A stretch of 64,000 nt of DNA. Source: Paenibacillus fonticola DSM 21315 (GTDB taxonomy: Bacteria; Bacillota; Bacilli; Paenibacillales; Paenibacillaceae). Numbering within the stretch: the first letter of the stretch is position 1; every line of letters begins with the position of its first letter. The stretch covers positions 130,612-194,611 of the forward strand of contig NZ_KB907255.1 of NCBI RefSeq assembly GCF_000381905.1. The letters are read 5' to 3'. A model generated the notes under the pieces. It saw nothing but the letters and a program-made list of their open reading frames with translations. It did not search any database and was not told the origin of the DNA. Shown in pieces: positions 17,260-24,716 of this stretch. The position numbers and the translations under genes were made by a program.

Positions 17260-17411
17260 TTGAACCGCCTCCTATGATATGTAATTGCTACCTATTTTAA
17301 TCCCCCTGATTGCCTCATGCAAACTTGGGAGTTAATGGTTTAGAAGGTTAGTGGTCTAGGAGTTAGTAGATTTGGTGAGAGGGATGAGAGTAAGAGTGGT
17401 GAGTGTGAGTT

Positions 17412-17594
17412 GATGGGATTGGTGAGGTTGATGGGGTTGATGGGGTTGATGGGGTTGATCGGGTTGGTCGGGTTAGTGACGTTGGTGACGTTGGTGACGT
17501 TGGTGACGTTGGTCGGGTTGGTGAGAGGGGGGAGTATTGATGAGACTGGTGAGATTGATGGGGGCGGTGGGGGCGGTGGGACTCGCGGGACTAA
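17412..17594. repeat. 9-bp GT-rich tandem arrays
   Basis: Units of GATGGGGTT (about 5 copies) pass into GACGTTGGT (4 exact copies), then GGTGGGGGC-type units. Strongly strand-asymmetric (G/T on plus). Typical slippage-prone satellite. Confidence 0.8.
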
Positions 17595-17629
17595 TGAGAC
17601 CGACGGAATTGGCAGGATTCGTGAACTGG

Positions 17630-17850
17630 TCATCCGCTAATGGACAGGAGATCCGCTATTTGTTGAAATAGGCCTGTTTCGCTATGCGTACGGACACTGG
17701 TTCCGTTATTCGACCAAATGGACTGCAATAAACAGGTTTTTGGGAGCAATAGCGGAACGTAGGTCCGTTAGCGCTCCAAAATCCCCTTAATTTCGCAAAT
17801 AGCGCCCCCTGTGTCCGTTAACCGTTAGTTTCGCATATGCTAAAACCAGT
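17630..17850. repeat. REP-like dispersed element with CCGCTATT/AATAGCGG motifs
   Basis: Several inverted and direct copies of TCCGCTATT, TTCGCTAT, TTCCGTTATTCG, AATAGCGGAAC and CCGTTAGCG within ~220 bp. It resembles intergenic repeats common in Paenibacillus-like genomes, but copies elsewhere in the genome cannot be checked here. Confidence 0.45.
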
Positions 17851-17870
17851 TGCCCAGTCATTTGCCCGCA

Positions 17871-17981
17871 AGCTCACACGGCCACACTCAGCCACTAAGA
17901 CACTAAGCCCACACGGCCACACGGCCACACGGCCACTCAGCCACTCGGCCACACGGCCACACGCCCACCCAAACCCTCCTA
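17871..17981. repeat. CACACGGC / CACTCAGC short repeats
   Basis: Tandem 8-bp units CACACGGC interspersed with CACTCAGC and CACTAAG; around 12 units. Non-coding. The adjacent AAAAGCAAAGC run extends the low complexity to about 18069. Confidence 0.7.
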
Positions 17982-18082
17982 GCCGCTCAGCCGGCAACTA
18001 ACCGACGACAATCACGGCCTCACACCAGAAAAAGCAGAGAAAAAGCAAAGCAAAAGCAAAGCAAAAGCAGATGTGTAAAGAA

Positions 18083-18125
18083 GTTAAGCGGAAAACCGTG
18101 GTGTTTTCCGCTTAACTTTTATTTT
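18083..18125. terminator. Strong hairpin downstream of the lipoprotein gene
   Basis: A perfect 14-bp stem GTTAAGCGGAAAAC / GTTTTCCGCTTAAC with a 6-nt loop. It is followed by TTTTATTTT on plus and by TTCTTT on minus. The only gene that could use it is the minus-strand lipoprotein ending at 18216, ~90 bp before the hairpin. Confidence 0.65.
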
Positions 18126-18215
18126 GGGTACTTTTTGGACATCCCCTTCAGTTTCTTCGGAATCAACCTTTTCCCCTGCCTGTATCCCAATTGTTCAGTT
18201 CAATTTATATGATTC

Positions 18216-18791
18216 CTAATCGTCAAGCTCCACGTTTTGAATGTTCCCCTCCCCATCGATCGTCCACTCAATTTCAACCCCTTTATTCAACCCAAGGTTG
18301 TCGTCGTCTTCAATCGTTACATTGTCCGGAATGGTAATTGTTTGCTGTGTACCATGATCCACTTGAACGGTGACTTCCTTACCGCTAACCTGTGAGATGA
18401 TCCCCTCATATTCCAGATTAAGCAGGACCAGCCCGCCGTTTGCATCCGTAATCGTGACGCGCTTGCCTCCGTCCGTCAGCAGCTCAATCTTTTTATGATA
18501 ATTATTTTTCAGAGTGATATCTTTAATTACCCTTTTGACTTTCACACCGGATGGAAGTCCTTCCGTATCCGAAATGGCTGCCGTTCCGTCCTGCTGATGC
18601 TTCGGATTGTTCACCGAGTTATTGGAGTTCGCTCCTGTCGATGCCGATGAATCCGCGGCCGGCGCCTCCTTTGTCCCCTGTGCACCAGATTGCGGCTTGC
18701 TCGTGCAGCCGCTTAACAAAATACATGTACAAATGACAAGAAGTAGTGTGGAATAGAGACCACGCCTAGTGCTGTCTTTACTATGTGTCAT
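18216..18791 (-). CDS. Small lipoprotein with OB-like beta repeats, unknown role
   Basis: A 191-aa lipoprotein. A basic N-terminus and hydrophobic stretch LLLVICTCILLSGC end in a clear lipobox. A Ser/Ala/Asn-rich linker of ~50 aa follows. The beta-rich C-terminal half has two related ~50-aa units (LKNNYHKKIELLTDGGKRVTI and YEGIISQVSGKEVTVQVDHG), resembling DUF5666-like OB folds. The start at 18791 is set by GGAGG. No known function. It stands alone, divergent from the next gene. Confidence 0.7.
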   Translation of the reverse strand: MTHSKDSTRRGLYSTLLLVICTCILLSGCTSKPQSGAQGTKEAPAADSSASTGANSNNSVNNPKHQQDGTAAISDTEGLPSGVKVKRVIKDITLKNNYHKKIELLTDGGKRVTITDANGGLVLLNLEYEGIISQVSGKEVTVQVDHGTQQTITIPDNVTIEDDDNLGLNKGVEIEWTIDGEGNIQNVELDD

Positions 18792-18955
18792 CGTATACCT
18801 CCGTAAGTTAAGCTTGATATTGTACATAGCGTATAGTTTTTACAATATCTTTAGTTATTATAAGCTAACGACTTGAAATTCAAAAAACTGTCGAAACCTG
18901 TCTTCCTGGCCGATACATAGTATAAAGGGAAAATTTAGGTGAAAGGAGGGTTATT

Positions 18956-19618
18956 GTGTTAAATCCAGCCAGCGATATTAGAGTATTTGAGACGAAGCCT
19001 GATGAAGTGCTCATTCTTACTCCCGATTTTATTTATACGGAGGTATTGAAGGAACAAGAATCCTTGTTTATTGAAGCCATTCAATATGGAGCAGAATTGC
19101 CCAAGCATGGAGAGGTATTTGCCATACCTGATATTTTGAAAATTTCATGTAATAAAAAAGGGCGGTTAATTACGGTCGTCACCCGGCTTCAGTTCCGTAA
19201 AACCTCTACCGACTTTATCGTTATGCTTGACCCGCATATTCAGGAAGATTTTATCCAGCATCTGCACATACATATGGGTAAGGGGTACAAATACACGAAA
19301 GAGGAACTCACAAGCAGCCAGGCAGCAATCAAGCCTTTATTCATTATGCTGATCATCACCGGTCTTGGCATTTTTTTGACCTCGTTTGCCACGATCGCGC
19401 AGCAGCAGTCGATAGAAAAAGGCAGAATCGTTAAAGCCCAGGCTCGAATTCTGTACGCTATACTTTCGGCGATTGGCCCGATCGGCGTCATCGTTATTTT
19501 TGGCCTGGCTTTTCTGATCTGTCTTATCGTCTTGGTCCGCAGAGTGAAAAATCCACCGGTAATAATGCGTATAAAACATATGAAGCCGCGCATCAGCCTA
19601 TTCAGCTATTTAAGATAG
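18956..19618 (+). CDS. Unknown protein with two C-terminal TM segments
   Basis: A 220-aa protein I do not recognise. The N-terminal ~120 residues are soluble and beta-rich (VFETKPDEVLILTPDFIYTEV), rather like a PH/GRAM-type fold. Two TM helices follow (LFIMLIITGLGIFLTSFATIA and ILSAIGPIGVIVIFGLAFLICLIVLV), then a basic tail. The start is GTG at 18956 behind AAAGGAGGG. A hairpin terminator follows. It faces the PH-domain pair convergently; the shared design of PH-like domain plus TM helices suggests, weakly, a related envelope role. Confidence 0.65.
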   Translation: MLNPASDIRVFETKPDEVLILTPDFIYTEVLKEQESLFIEAIQYGAELPKHGEVFAIPDILKISCNKKGRLITVVTRLQFRKTSTDFIVMLDPHIQEDFIQHLHIHMGKGYKYTKEELTSSQAAIKPLFIMLIITGLGIFLTSFATIAQQQSIEKGRIVKAQARILYAILSAIGPIGVIVIFGLAFLICLIVLVRRVKNPPVIMRIKHMKPRISLFSYLR

Positions 19619-19640
19619 GACGCTGCTATAGAAAATGGTT

Positions 19641-19673
19641 AGAGGGGCATTACAGCCCCTCTTTATTTTATTT
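19641..19673 (+). terminator. Terminator after the two-TM protein gene
   Basis: GAGGGG-cattacag-CCCCTC followed by TTTATTTTATTT, 25 bp after the stop codon. Confidence 0.85.
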
Positions 19674-19703
19674 GAGCTAATGAAAATGAATCTCCGATTG
19701 ACC

Positions 19704-21212
19704 TCACTCGATTTCAATTTCCTGTGTGCGGCCGACGTACCAGTTGTAAAAAGCTTGTGCCTCTTTCAGGGGCACGTCCTTCACTCCCGTTCGATGAACC
19801 GGCTTGGCCCGATTTACTGTACCGATAGTAGCTAGGCCAAACAGCCGTTGGATTTTACTTTGGGTTACCTTGACTTCAATAATTTTATCTCTTCTGGACA
19901 CGAATAGAGTAGTAGCAAAGCTTCCTGTTTTCATCTGAATAAAGTTACGGTGCAATATGTACCGGGTATTCAAGTAACCCAGCCATCTGGCAATCAGAAC
20001 GATTGCAAGCAGAACCGCCGACAAAATCCACCAGGCCAAAAACCTGGGTTGAAATACATACAGGCCAGCCGTTATAATCACCCAGAGCCAGCTTGGGCGC
20101 AACAGTCGGATCCACAGCGAGCTGACCGGAAGACGCTTCATCTCCGCCGTCAGTTCATAGGACGGTAAAATCTCGGCTATCATGTCGTATGCGCGTGTCA
20201 CGGGCAAAAACGGATACAGCGAATTTATTTCCCCTACATTTTTGTCGGATTTCAGGCCCCCTGCACTGATCAGCTTCACCTCGGCAAGCCCCAGCCATCT
20301 CTTTAGGACGGACTGCTGAAGTTCCACGGCCTGCACTCTTTCTTTGGCGATAGAGAAGGTCGTTTTGTCCACTACCCCCTTGGCGATATAAATGTGATCC
20401 TCGTCGGAAGAAATCTCATACTTTCCATACTTGAGAAAAGTCCTCGCGATTCCAAGCAGCATAGAGGCCAGGATGAAGGCGGCGACAATAACGGCGAAGA
20501 GCCATTTGGAGCTCCATATGCTTTGCACGAATCCGCCAGCTTTATCCTCAATATTGAAAACATCATTTATTTTCGAATAAACCGAAATGATCACAGGAAT
20601 AAGGACCAGAAAACTCAACGATGTAAAGGAAGCTTTCAATATATCTTTTTGCGTTGGAGTAAAGTGAACCGTACGTTGTTGTGCCGTACTCTCCGTCTCA
20701 TCTGAAGGAATCTCCTCCGCCCCTACGCCCACGGGTTCGGCAGAAGACACTTCCTTGAGCGCCTGACTTTGGCTGACTGCGATGGCCGCTTCTATTCGAT
20801 CTGCTTCGTGCCTGGAAATAACTTCGAAGGATACGTCCGCCCCCTCCCCTTCCATGCCCGTCTCGAATCTGACCGAAGTCACTCCAAATAGCCGGTGGAA
20901 CAATGAAGTATGACGATTGATATTCTGAATTTTGGAGAAAGGGACCGTCCATTCAGACTTATTGAATACCCCTTTGTACAGATGAAAGGAACGATCGTCC
21001 AGCCTATACTTCTGGGTAAGCCATTTCGCGATAATGGAGCTGACCGACATGCCAAGCGCAACAAAGAATAGGTATCTGCCATAGACGATAAAAGAAGATT
21101 CGGATCCAGCCTTTATTAAAAATAAATAAACGACAAAGAATACCGAGTTTCTGACTAATTTCAGCAATTGAAACAGTATCACAAGCGGGTTGTATCGTTC
21201 AGCTTTCCTCAT
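19704..21212 (-). CDS. YdbT-like membrane protein with bacterial PH domains
   Basis: A 502-aa membrane protein of the YdbT (bPH2) group. A TM pair at residues ~10-65 is followed by a first PH-like domain (LDDRSFHLYKGVFNKSEWTVPF, IQNINRHTSLFHRLFGV). A charged linker, a central TM pair (ASFTSLSFLVLIPVIISVY and WLFAVIVAAFILASMLLGIA), a second PH domain (IYIAKGVVDKTTFSIAKERV), another TM pair and a third PH domain (QMKTGSFATTLFVSRRDKI) come next. Its start overlaps the small PH protein gene by 4 nt. In Bacillus the YdbS/YdbT pair is linked to tolerance of some bacteriocins; the molecular role is unknown. Confidence 0.85.
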   Translation of the reverse strand: MRKAERYNPLVILFQLLKLVRNSVFFVVYLFLIKAGSESSFIVYGRYLFFVALGMSVSSIIAKWLTQKYRLDDRSFHLYKGVFNKSEWTVPFSKIQNINRHTSLFHRLFGVTSVRFETGMEGEGADVSFEVISRHEADRIEAAIAVSQSQALKEVSSAEPVGVGAEEIPSDETESTAQQRTVHFTPTQKDILKASFTSLSFLVLIPVIISVYSKINDVFNIEDKAGGFVQSIWSSKWLFAVIVAAFILASMLLGIARTFLKYGKYEISSDEDHIYIAKGVVDKTTFSIAKERVQAVELQQSVLKRWLGLAEVKLISAGGLKSDKNVGEINSLYPFLPVTRAYDMIAEILPSYELTAEMKRLPVSSLWIRLLRPSWLWVIITAGLYVFQPRFLAWWILSAVLLAIVLIARWLGYLNTRYILHRNFIQMKTGSFATTLFVSRRDKIIEVKVTQSKIQRLFGLATIGTVNRAKPVHRTGVKDVPLKEAQAFYNWYVGRTQEIEIE

Positions 21213-21703
21213 GACTCTGCTTCCTTAATTTTGGCATATTGGACAATCTGGCTTCTCAACTGGACTGCAATCTCTTGCGGCAGGGCTGGAATCGTATGGG
21301 ACGACCCCATCGTTGTGAGCGTCACTGAGCAAAGACCATATTTTCTTAGTAGAGGCCCCTGCTTGGTCGCTACCGATTGAATTTTGGTCATCGGCACTAG
21401 CTCATGCCTCTCTACCAATACGCCTGATTTGATTTGCAGAAACTCCTCACTTACGTCGTATCGCCAGCTTTTGTAAAGAAAGAACGGATGAATGAACGTC
21501 CATAGAGATCCGAGGATTAAAATTATCGTACTCCCCTTCAAAATCCAACCGGCCCACGCTTTCCAAGAATACCGGTAATCAAGGTAGAACAATACAGCTA
21601 AAATCAGGAAACCAATCGCGTTCAAAATAGTTTCACCTATCAACCATACCTTCACTGCATCTTTAGATATTCGCTCCCGCGGAGGAGTCAACTGAGTATA
21701 CAC
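21209..21703 (-). CDS. YdbS-like PH-domain membrane protein
   Basis: A 164-aa partner of the larger PH protein. Two TM helices (LNAIGFLILAVLFYLDYRY and GSTIILILGSLWTFIHPFF) are followed by a bPH2 domain (WRYDVSEEFLQIKSGVLVERHELVPMTKIQSV, with KQGPLLRKYGLCSVTLTT). I place the start at GTG 21703, 9 nt behind AGGTGG, which gives the length usual for YdbS. The frame stays open for another 127 codons upstream, but that stretch reads as non-coding. First gene of a two-gene operon. Confidence 0.85.
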   Translation of the reverse strand: MYTQLTPPRERISKDAVKVWLIGETILNAIGFLILAVLFYLDYRYSWKAWAGWILKGSTIILILGSLWTFIHPFFLYKSWRYDVSEEFLQIKSGVLVERHELVPMTKIQSVATKQGPLLRKYGLCSVTLTTMGSSHTIPALPQEIAVQLRSQIVQYAKIKEAES

Positions 21704-22130
21704 AAGAGGGCACCACCTATATTTATGAAATGATGTCTTTCTAATGTATACGCAGTTCCTCAAATTTGGTAACAAGTATTTAAATTTGAAATATTTATAA
21801 TTTACAATATATATATATAGTTCCAAGCTGCTTGCCACAAGCTGCAGGCGAACATAGCAGCGGACGATGATGCATAACCGCACCACCGTCCACAGGGTCG
21901 AGATTTTGTCAGATTTAGAAGGACTCGAACGGCAAATCTGCCTCTCCTTACGTAATCCTCCCAGTATTCCTCCTACTAGCATTTTAATTCTACGAGCATT
22001 CAATCCTACCAGTAGCCCGCCACCGCTCCGTTCAAGAGCCTCACCGATGCCAGTCACATTGCCATGACCAAAAATACCCATCACACCGGCAACAAATTTT
22101 GTTTCTTGCCCATCAACCGAGACGCACTGG
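21704..22130. other. Intergenic region upstream of the PH-domain pair
   Basis: About 430 bp between the stop of the GH105-type gene and the GTG start of the small PH gene. The right part near 21740-21830 is very AT-rich and should hold the promoter. No clear terminator, RNA gene or other gene seen. The open frame through it lacks a ribosome binding site. Confidence 0.5.
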
Positions 22131-24716
22131 TTATCCAGAAACTTCAGCAGCGCCTATGACGCCGTTAACCTGATCCTTTCCATTGGCCTCCCCTTCCCTC
22201 TTCACTTGTTCCTGCAGCCGGCAAATTTCCACTCCGGCAAGCATCATGATGCCGATGCCATGGTTATCGTTGACCACGGTCCGCAGGTCGTACATATAAT
22301 AATCGGGTATAAATGAATAACGAGAGCCGCTGCATACGCCATGAACATTCCCCCGCCGATCCATCGCCTGCTCCGTCAGTCCCCGCCAGCCCTTCATGGC
22401 TGTGGCCGCATAGCTGTGTCGAAGCTCCGGCTCGATCCAGCCAAAACGCACGCCTCTGGCCAGCGCATAGACAAACATCGCCGTACAGGAGGCTTCTTCA
22501 TAAGCATCCGGGCGATTCAATACCTGATGCCATAATCCAGAGGCACTTTGCAGCGCGGTGATCCCCTTGCATAGCTGGCGATACATTCGTACCAGCTCCC
22601 CGCGGTCTGCATGCCCTTCCGGCAGCTTCTCCAGAAGCTCGGACAGCGTAAACAGAACCCAGCCGTTCCCCCGGCCCCACGGCACCCGCGTCGGTTTGCC
22701 ATATTTAAAGTCGAATACATGGGACATGACGCCTTCCTGCTCCATAAACAAGTAGCTATTAAAGAGCAGACATTGCCTGGCGGCTTCATCCAGCGCCTCC
22801 GGCTTCCCGGCCGCTTCCGCATACCGGATGAGGAATGGGACGCTCATGTAGAGATCATCCGCCCACATGGTATCTGCCGAATATTCACCCGGACATTCCC
22901 GGAAAAAAGCCCCGTCCGGCCTGCGTTCCAACCGCTGCAGCATAAATTCAGCGATCATATCGGCGATGCGCAGAAATTGCTGTTTCCCGCCTCCTTGCTC
23001 TTCCGTCATGCGGGCAGCCTCCAACATCGCGGAACCGAACGAACCGCAATTGTCCAGCATTCTAATAAGTACGAGCTGATGGTTCACGCCCGGAAAGCCA
23101 TACCGTTCTTTGTCCCATAGCGCATACTCGTACAGATCCGTGCAGGAGCGGATATGCTCCAGTGCATATCGGAGCAGGTCGGGCCGTCCCAGTTCCCGGG
23201 AGGTACGCAGCAGACCATACATCGTCACGCCAAGCGGATAGTCCCAGCGGCCGAAATTCGTCGCGGAGCCTGATGTCCATTTGCTGCTTAGCATCGCATT
23301 TTCATAGAAGAAACGAATGTATGTGTCGGGCAGGTCCGGACGCCAAGCAGTAAATGCCGGAGCAGAGCCGCCCTCGTTCTCCCCCGCACAGGGGAACAGC
23401 GCTGAAGGGCGGCAAGCTATTTCCGGGACGATGCTTATTCCAGGGCTCAGCGGACCGGCATACAGCCATGGGCTGGCGCAGCCTTGCACCGGCACGGGAA
23501 GCAGCAGCTTCAGCGGCTGCGTTCCCGAGTACGCCTGCAATTCGAACCCCCAGCCCCGGCCCTCGCCATCGCTCTCTCCTTCGCTTTCATCTCCGCTTTC
23601 GCTTTCGCTGATGAGGCTATAGACGAGAAGCTGGGGATTCGCAGGCGGGCGGGGAACGCTTACGCGGAACACTCCGCCTGCCGGCAGCTTTGCAACCACC
23701 CTGCCGTCCAGCCAGACGACCGACTTGCCCGCAGCCCGGCCTTCAAGCACAAGCGGATGATCCGAAGCGGGCGGCAGGTCCAGTCTGGTCCAGCCTAAAG
23801 CTCCTATCCCGCCTTCGGATCCAGTTCCAGACCCAACTCTAGTACCGCCCCCATTACCGGCACCGGCATCAGCTTCAGGACTACCACCAGCCCCAACATT
23901 AGTACCAGCACCGCCTCCTGCTATAGCACCGGCACCGGCAGCCGCACCGAAACTGGCCGCAGCACTAGCACTACCACCAGCACTGCCTTCTGCCCTAGCA
24001 CCGGCATCAGCCCCGATTCTGGCCTCCCGCGCCTTCATGCCGAAGAGGCGCTCACAGTTGTCCAGGCGCTTCTCTTCTTCCGTCCACTCCACCCGCGGCA
24101 GCCAGGTAAGCCCTGTCGCCTCTTCCCCGCCCAATGGGTCAGGGAATGCATGCTGGCCGCCGAAGCGGGGCGCCTGCACCGGGCCGGCATAAGCCCATCC
24201 GCCATGTCCCTCCCGGCCGGTAAACGGTGCCTGCACCTGCAAAATACGGACCTTTGCCTCCTCGGCGCCAAAGCGGCAGCCGAAGCCGGCTTCCGTCCTC
24301 CGCGCCTCAATCAGCAGCGGATTCCAGCCGCGATGCAGACATAGCGGCATAACAGCCCGGGCATCCGGCTTCATCTCGTCCACCGCGGTAGACTGGTACA
24401 GCAGTTCTTCCCGGACGTAAACCCGCACAGGACCCAGCGGCTCCACGATCACATCGATCTCACGCTCATCATCGCTCCATACTTTTCCGAAGATATAGGC
24501 ATAGTCTCCGCTTTTCGCTTGCGGAAGCCTAACCGCCATATCCATGTCATAGAGCCCTTCCCCGGTCTGCATAATTCCATTGACAGAAAAAGGGCGGATC
24601 GCAAATGGCACTGGCGAATTGGCACCCACATACCGGGCGGCCAGTACCTCCAAAATACGGTGATCATCATCTCCAAAAGCGCTGCGCATGCTCTCCCTCG
24701 GCTCGAAATAACTCAT
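22131..24716 (-). CDS. Large GH105-like unsaturated glucuronyl/rhamnogalacturonyl hydrolase
   Basis: An 861-aa protein. The C-terminal part, residues ~465-840, is a GH88/GH105 (alpha/alpha)6-barrel: MLDNCGSFGSAM with Asp555, and ADTMWADDLYMSVPFLIRY with the Asp620/621 pair. The WGRGNGWVLFTL and SGLWHQVLNRPDAYEEASCTAMFVYAL stretches are typical of the family. The N-terminal ~460 residues look beta-rich and may bind substrate. Two odd low-complexity inserts interrupt them: Ala/Gly-rich residues ~236-304 and an acidic Glu/Ser stretch at ~370-386. No signal peptide, so it probably acts in the cytoplasm on imported unsaturated oligosaccharides. It overlaps the upstream gene by 4 nt and ends the operon. 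Confidence 0.8.
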   Translation of the reverse strand: MSYFEPRESMRSAFGDDDHRILEVLAARYVGANSPVPFAIRPFSVNGIMQTGEGLYDMDMAVRLPQAKSGDYAYIFGKVWSDDEREIDVIVEPLGPVRVYVREELLYQSTAVDEMKPDARAVMPLCLHRGWNPLLIEARRTEAGFGCRFGAEEAKVRILQVQAPFTGREGHGGWAYAGPVQAPRFGGQHAFPDPLGGEEATGLTWLPRVEWTEEEKRLDNCERLFGMKAREARIGADAGARAEGSAGGSASAAASFGAAAGAGAIAGGGAGTNVGAGGSPEADAGAGNGGGTRVGSGTGSEGGIGALGWTRLDLPPASDHPLVLEGRAAGKSVVWLDGRVVAKLPAGGVFRVSVPRPPANPQLLVYSLISESESGDESEGESDGEGRGWGFELQAYSGTQPLKLLLPVPVQGCASPWLYAGPLSPGISIVPEIACRPSALFPCAGENEGGSAPAFTAWRPDLPDTYIRFFYENAMLSSKWTSGSATNFGRWDYPLGVTMYGLLRTSRELGRPDLLRYALEHIRSCTDLYEYALWDKERYGFPGVNHQLVLIRMLDNCGSFGSAMLEAARMTEEQGGGKQQFLRIADMIAEFMLQRLERRPDGAFFRECPGEYSADTMWADDLYMSVPFLIRYAEAAGKPEALDEAARQCLLFNSYLFMEQEGVMSHVFDFKYGKPTRVPWGRGNGWVLFTLSELLEKLPEGHADRGELVRMYRQLCKGITALQSASGLWHQVLNRPDAYEEASCTAMFVYALARGVRFGWIEPELRHSYAATAMKGWRGLTEQAMDRRGNVHGVCSGSRYSFIPDYYMYDLRTVVNDNHGIGIMMLAGVEICRLQEQVKREGEANGKDQVNGVIGAAEVSG
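23805..24011. repeat. Low-complexity GCACCGGCA-type tract inside the GH105 gene
   Basis: About 207 bp rich in GCACCGGCA, CCAGCACC and CTACCACCAGC variants, encoding residues ~236-304 (mostly Ala and Gly). The frame is maintained. The likely origin is expansion of short repeats within a linker. Confidence 0.7.

Larger units (their letters stand above)
17260..18215. other. Gene-free region of mixed repeats
   Basis: About 950 bp without a gene. From left to right it holds a 9-bp GT-rich array, a dispersed CCGCTAT/ATAGCGG element, a CACACGGC array, an AAAAGCAAAGC run and a strong hairpin. Open frames here (Asn-Val-Thr or Gly-Leu-Met repeats) are by-products of repeat units divisible by three. 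Confidence 0.7.

Noticed and set aside
17340..17640. Open frames on both strands rich in Asn-Val-Thr or Gly-Leu-Met
   Set aside because: By-product of 9-bp repeats; extreme composition, no ribosome site, both strands open at once.
21880..21945. tRNA-like GGACTCGAACGGC string with an AGATTT/AAATCT stem
   Set aside because: The T-stem bases do not pair around the loop, and no D-arm, anticodon arm or acceptor stem could be built.
21704..22084. 127-codon N-terminal extension of the small PH-domain gene
   Set aside because: Composition is not protein-like, there is no ribosome site at the far start, and the GTG at 21703 with AGGTGG gives the normal family length.
22313..24344. Several long plus-strand frames across the GH105 gene
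   Set aside because: GC-rich antisense shadows of a clear minus-strand gene; no ribosome sites or recognisable domains.
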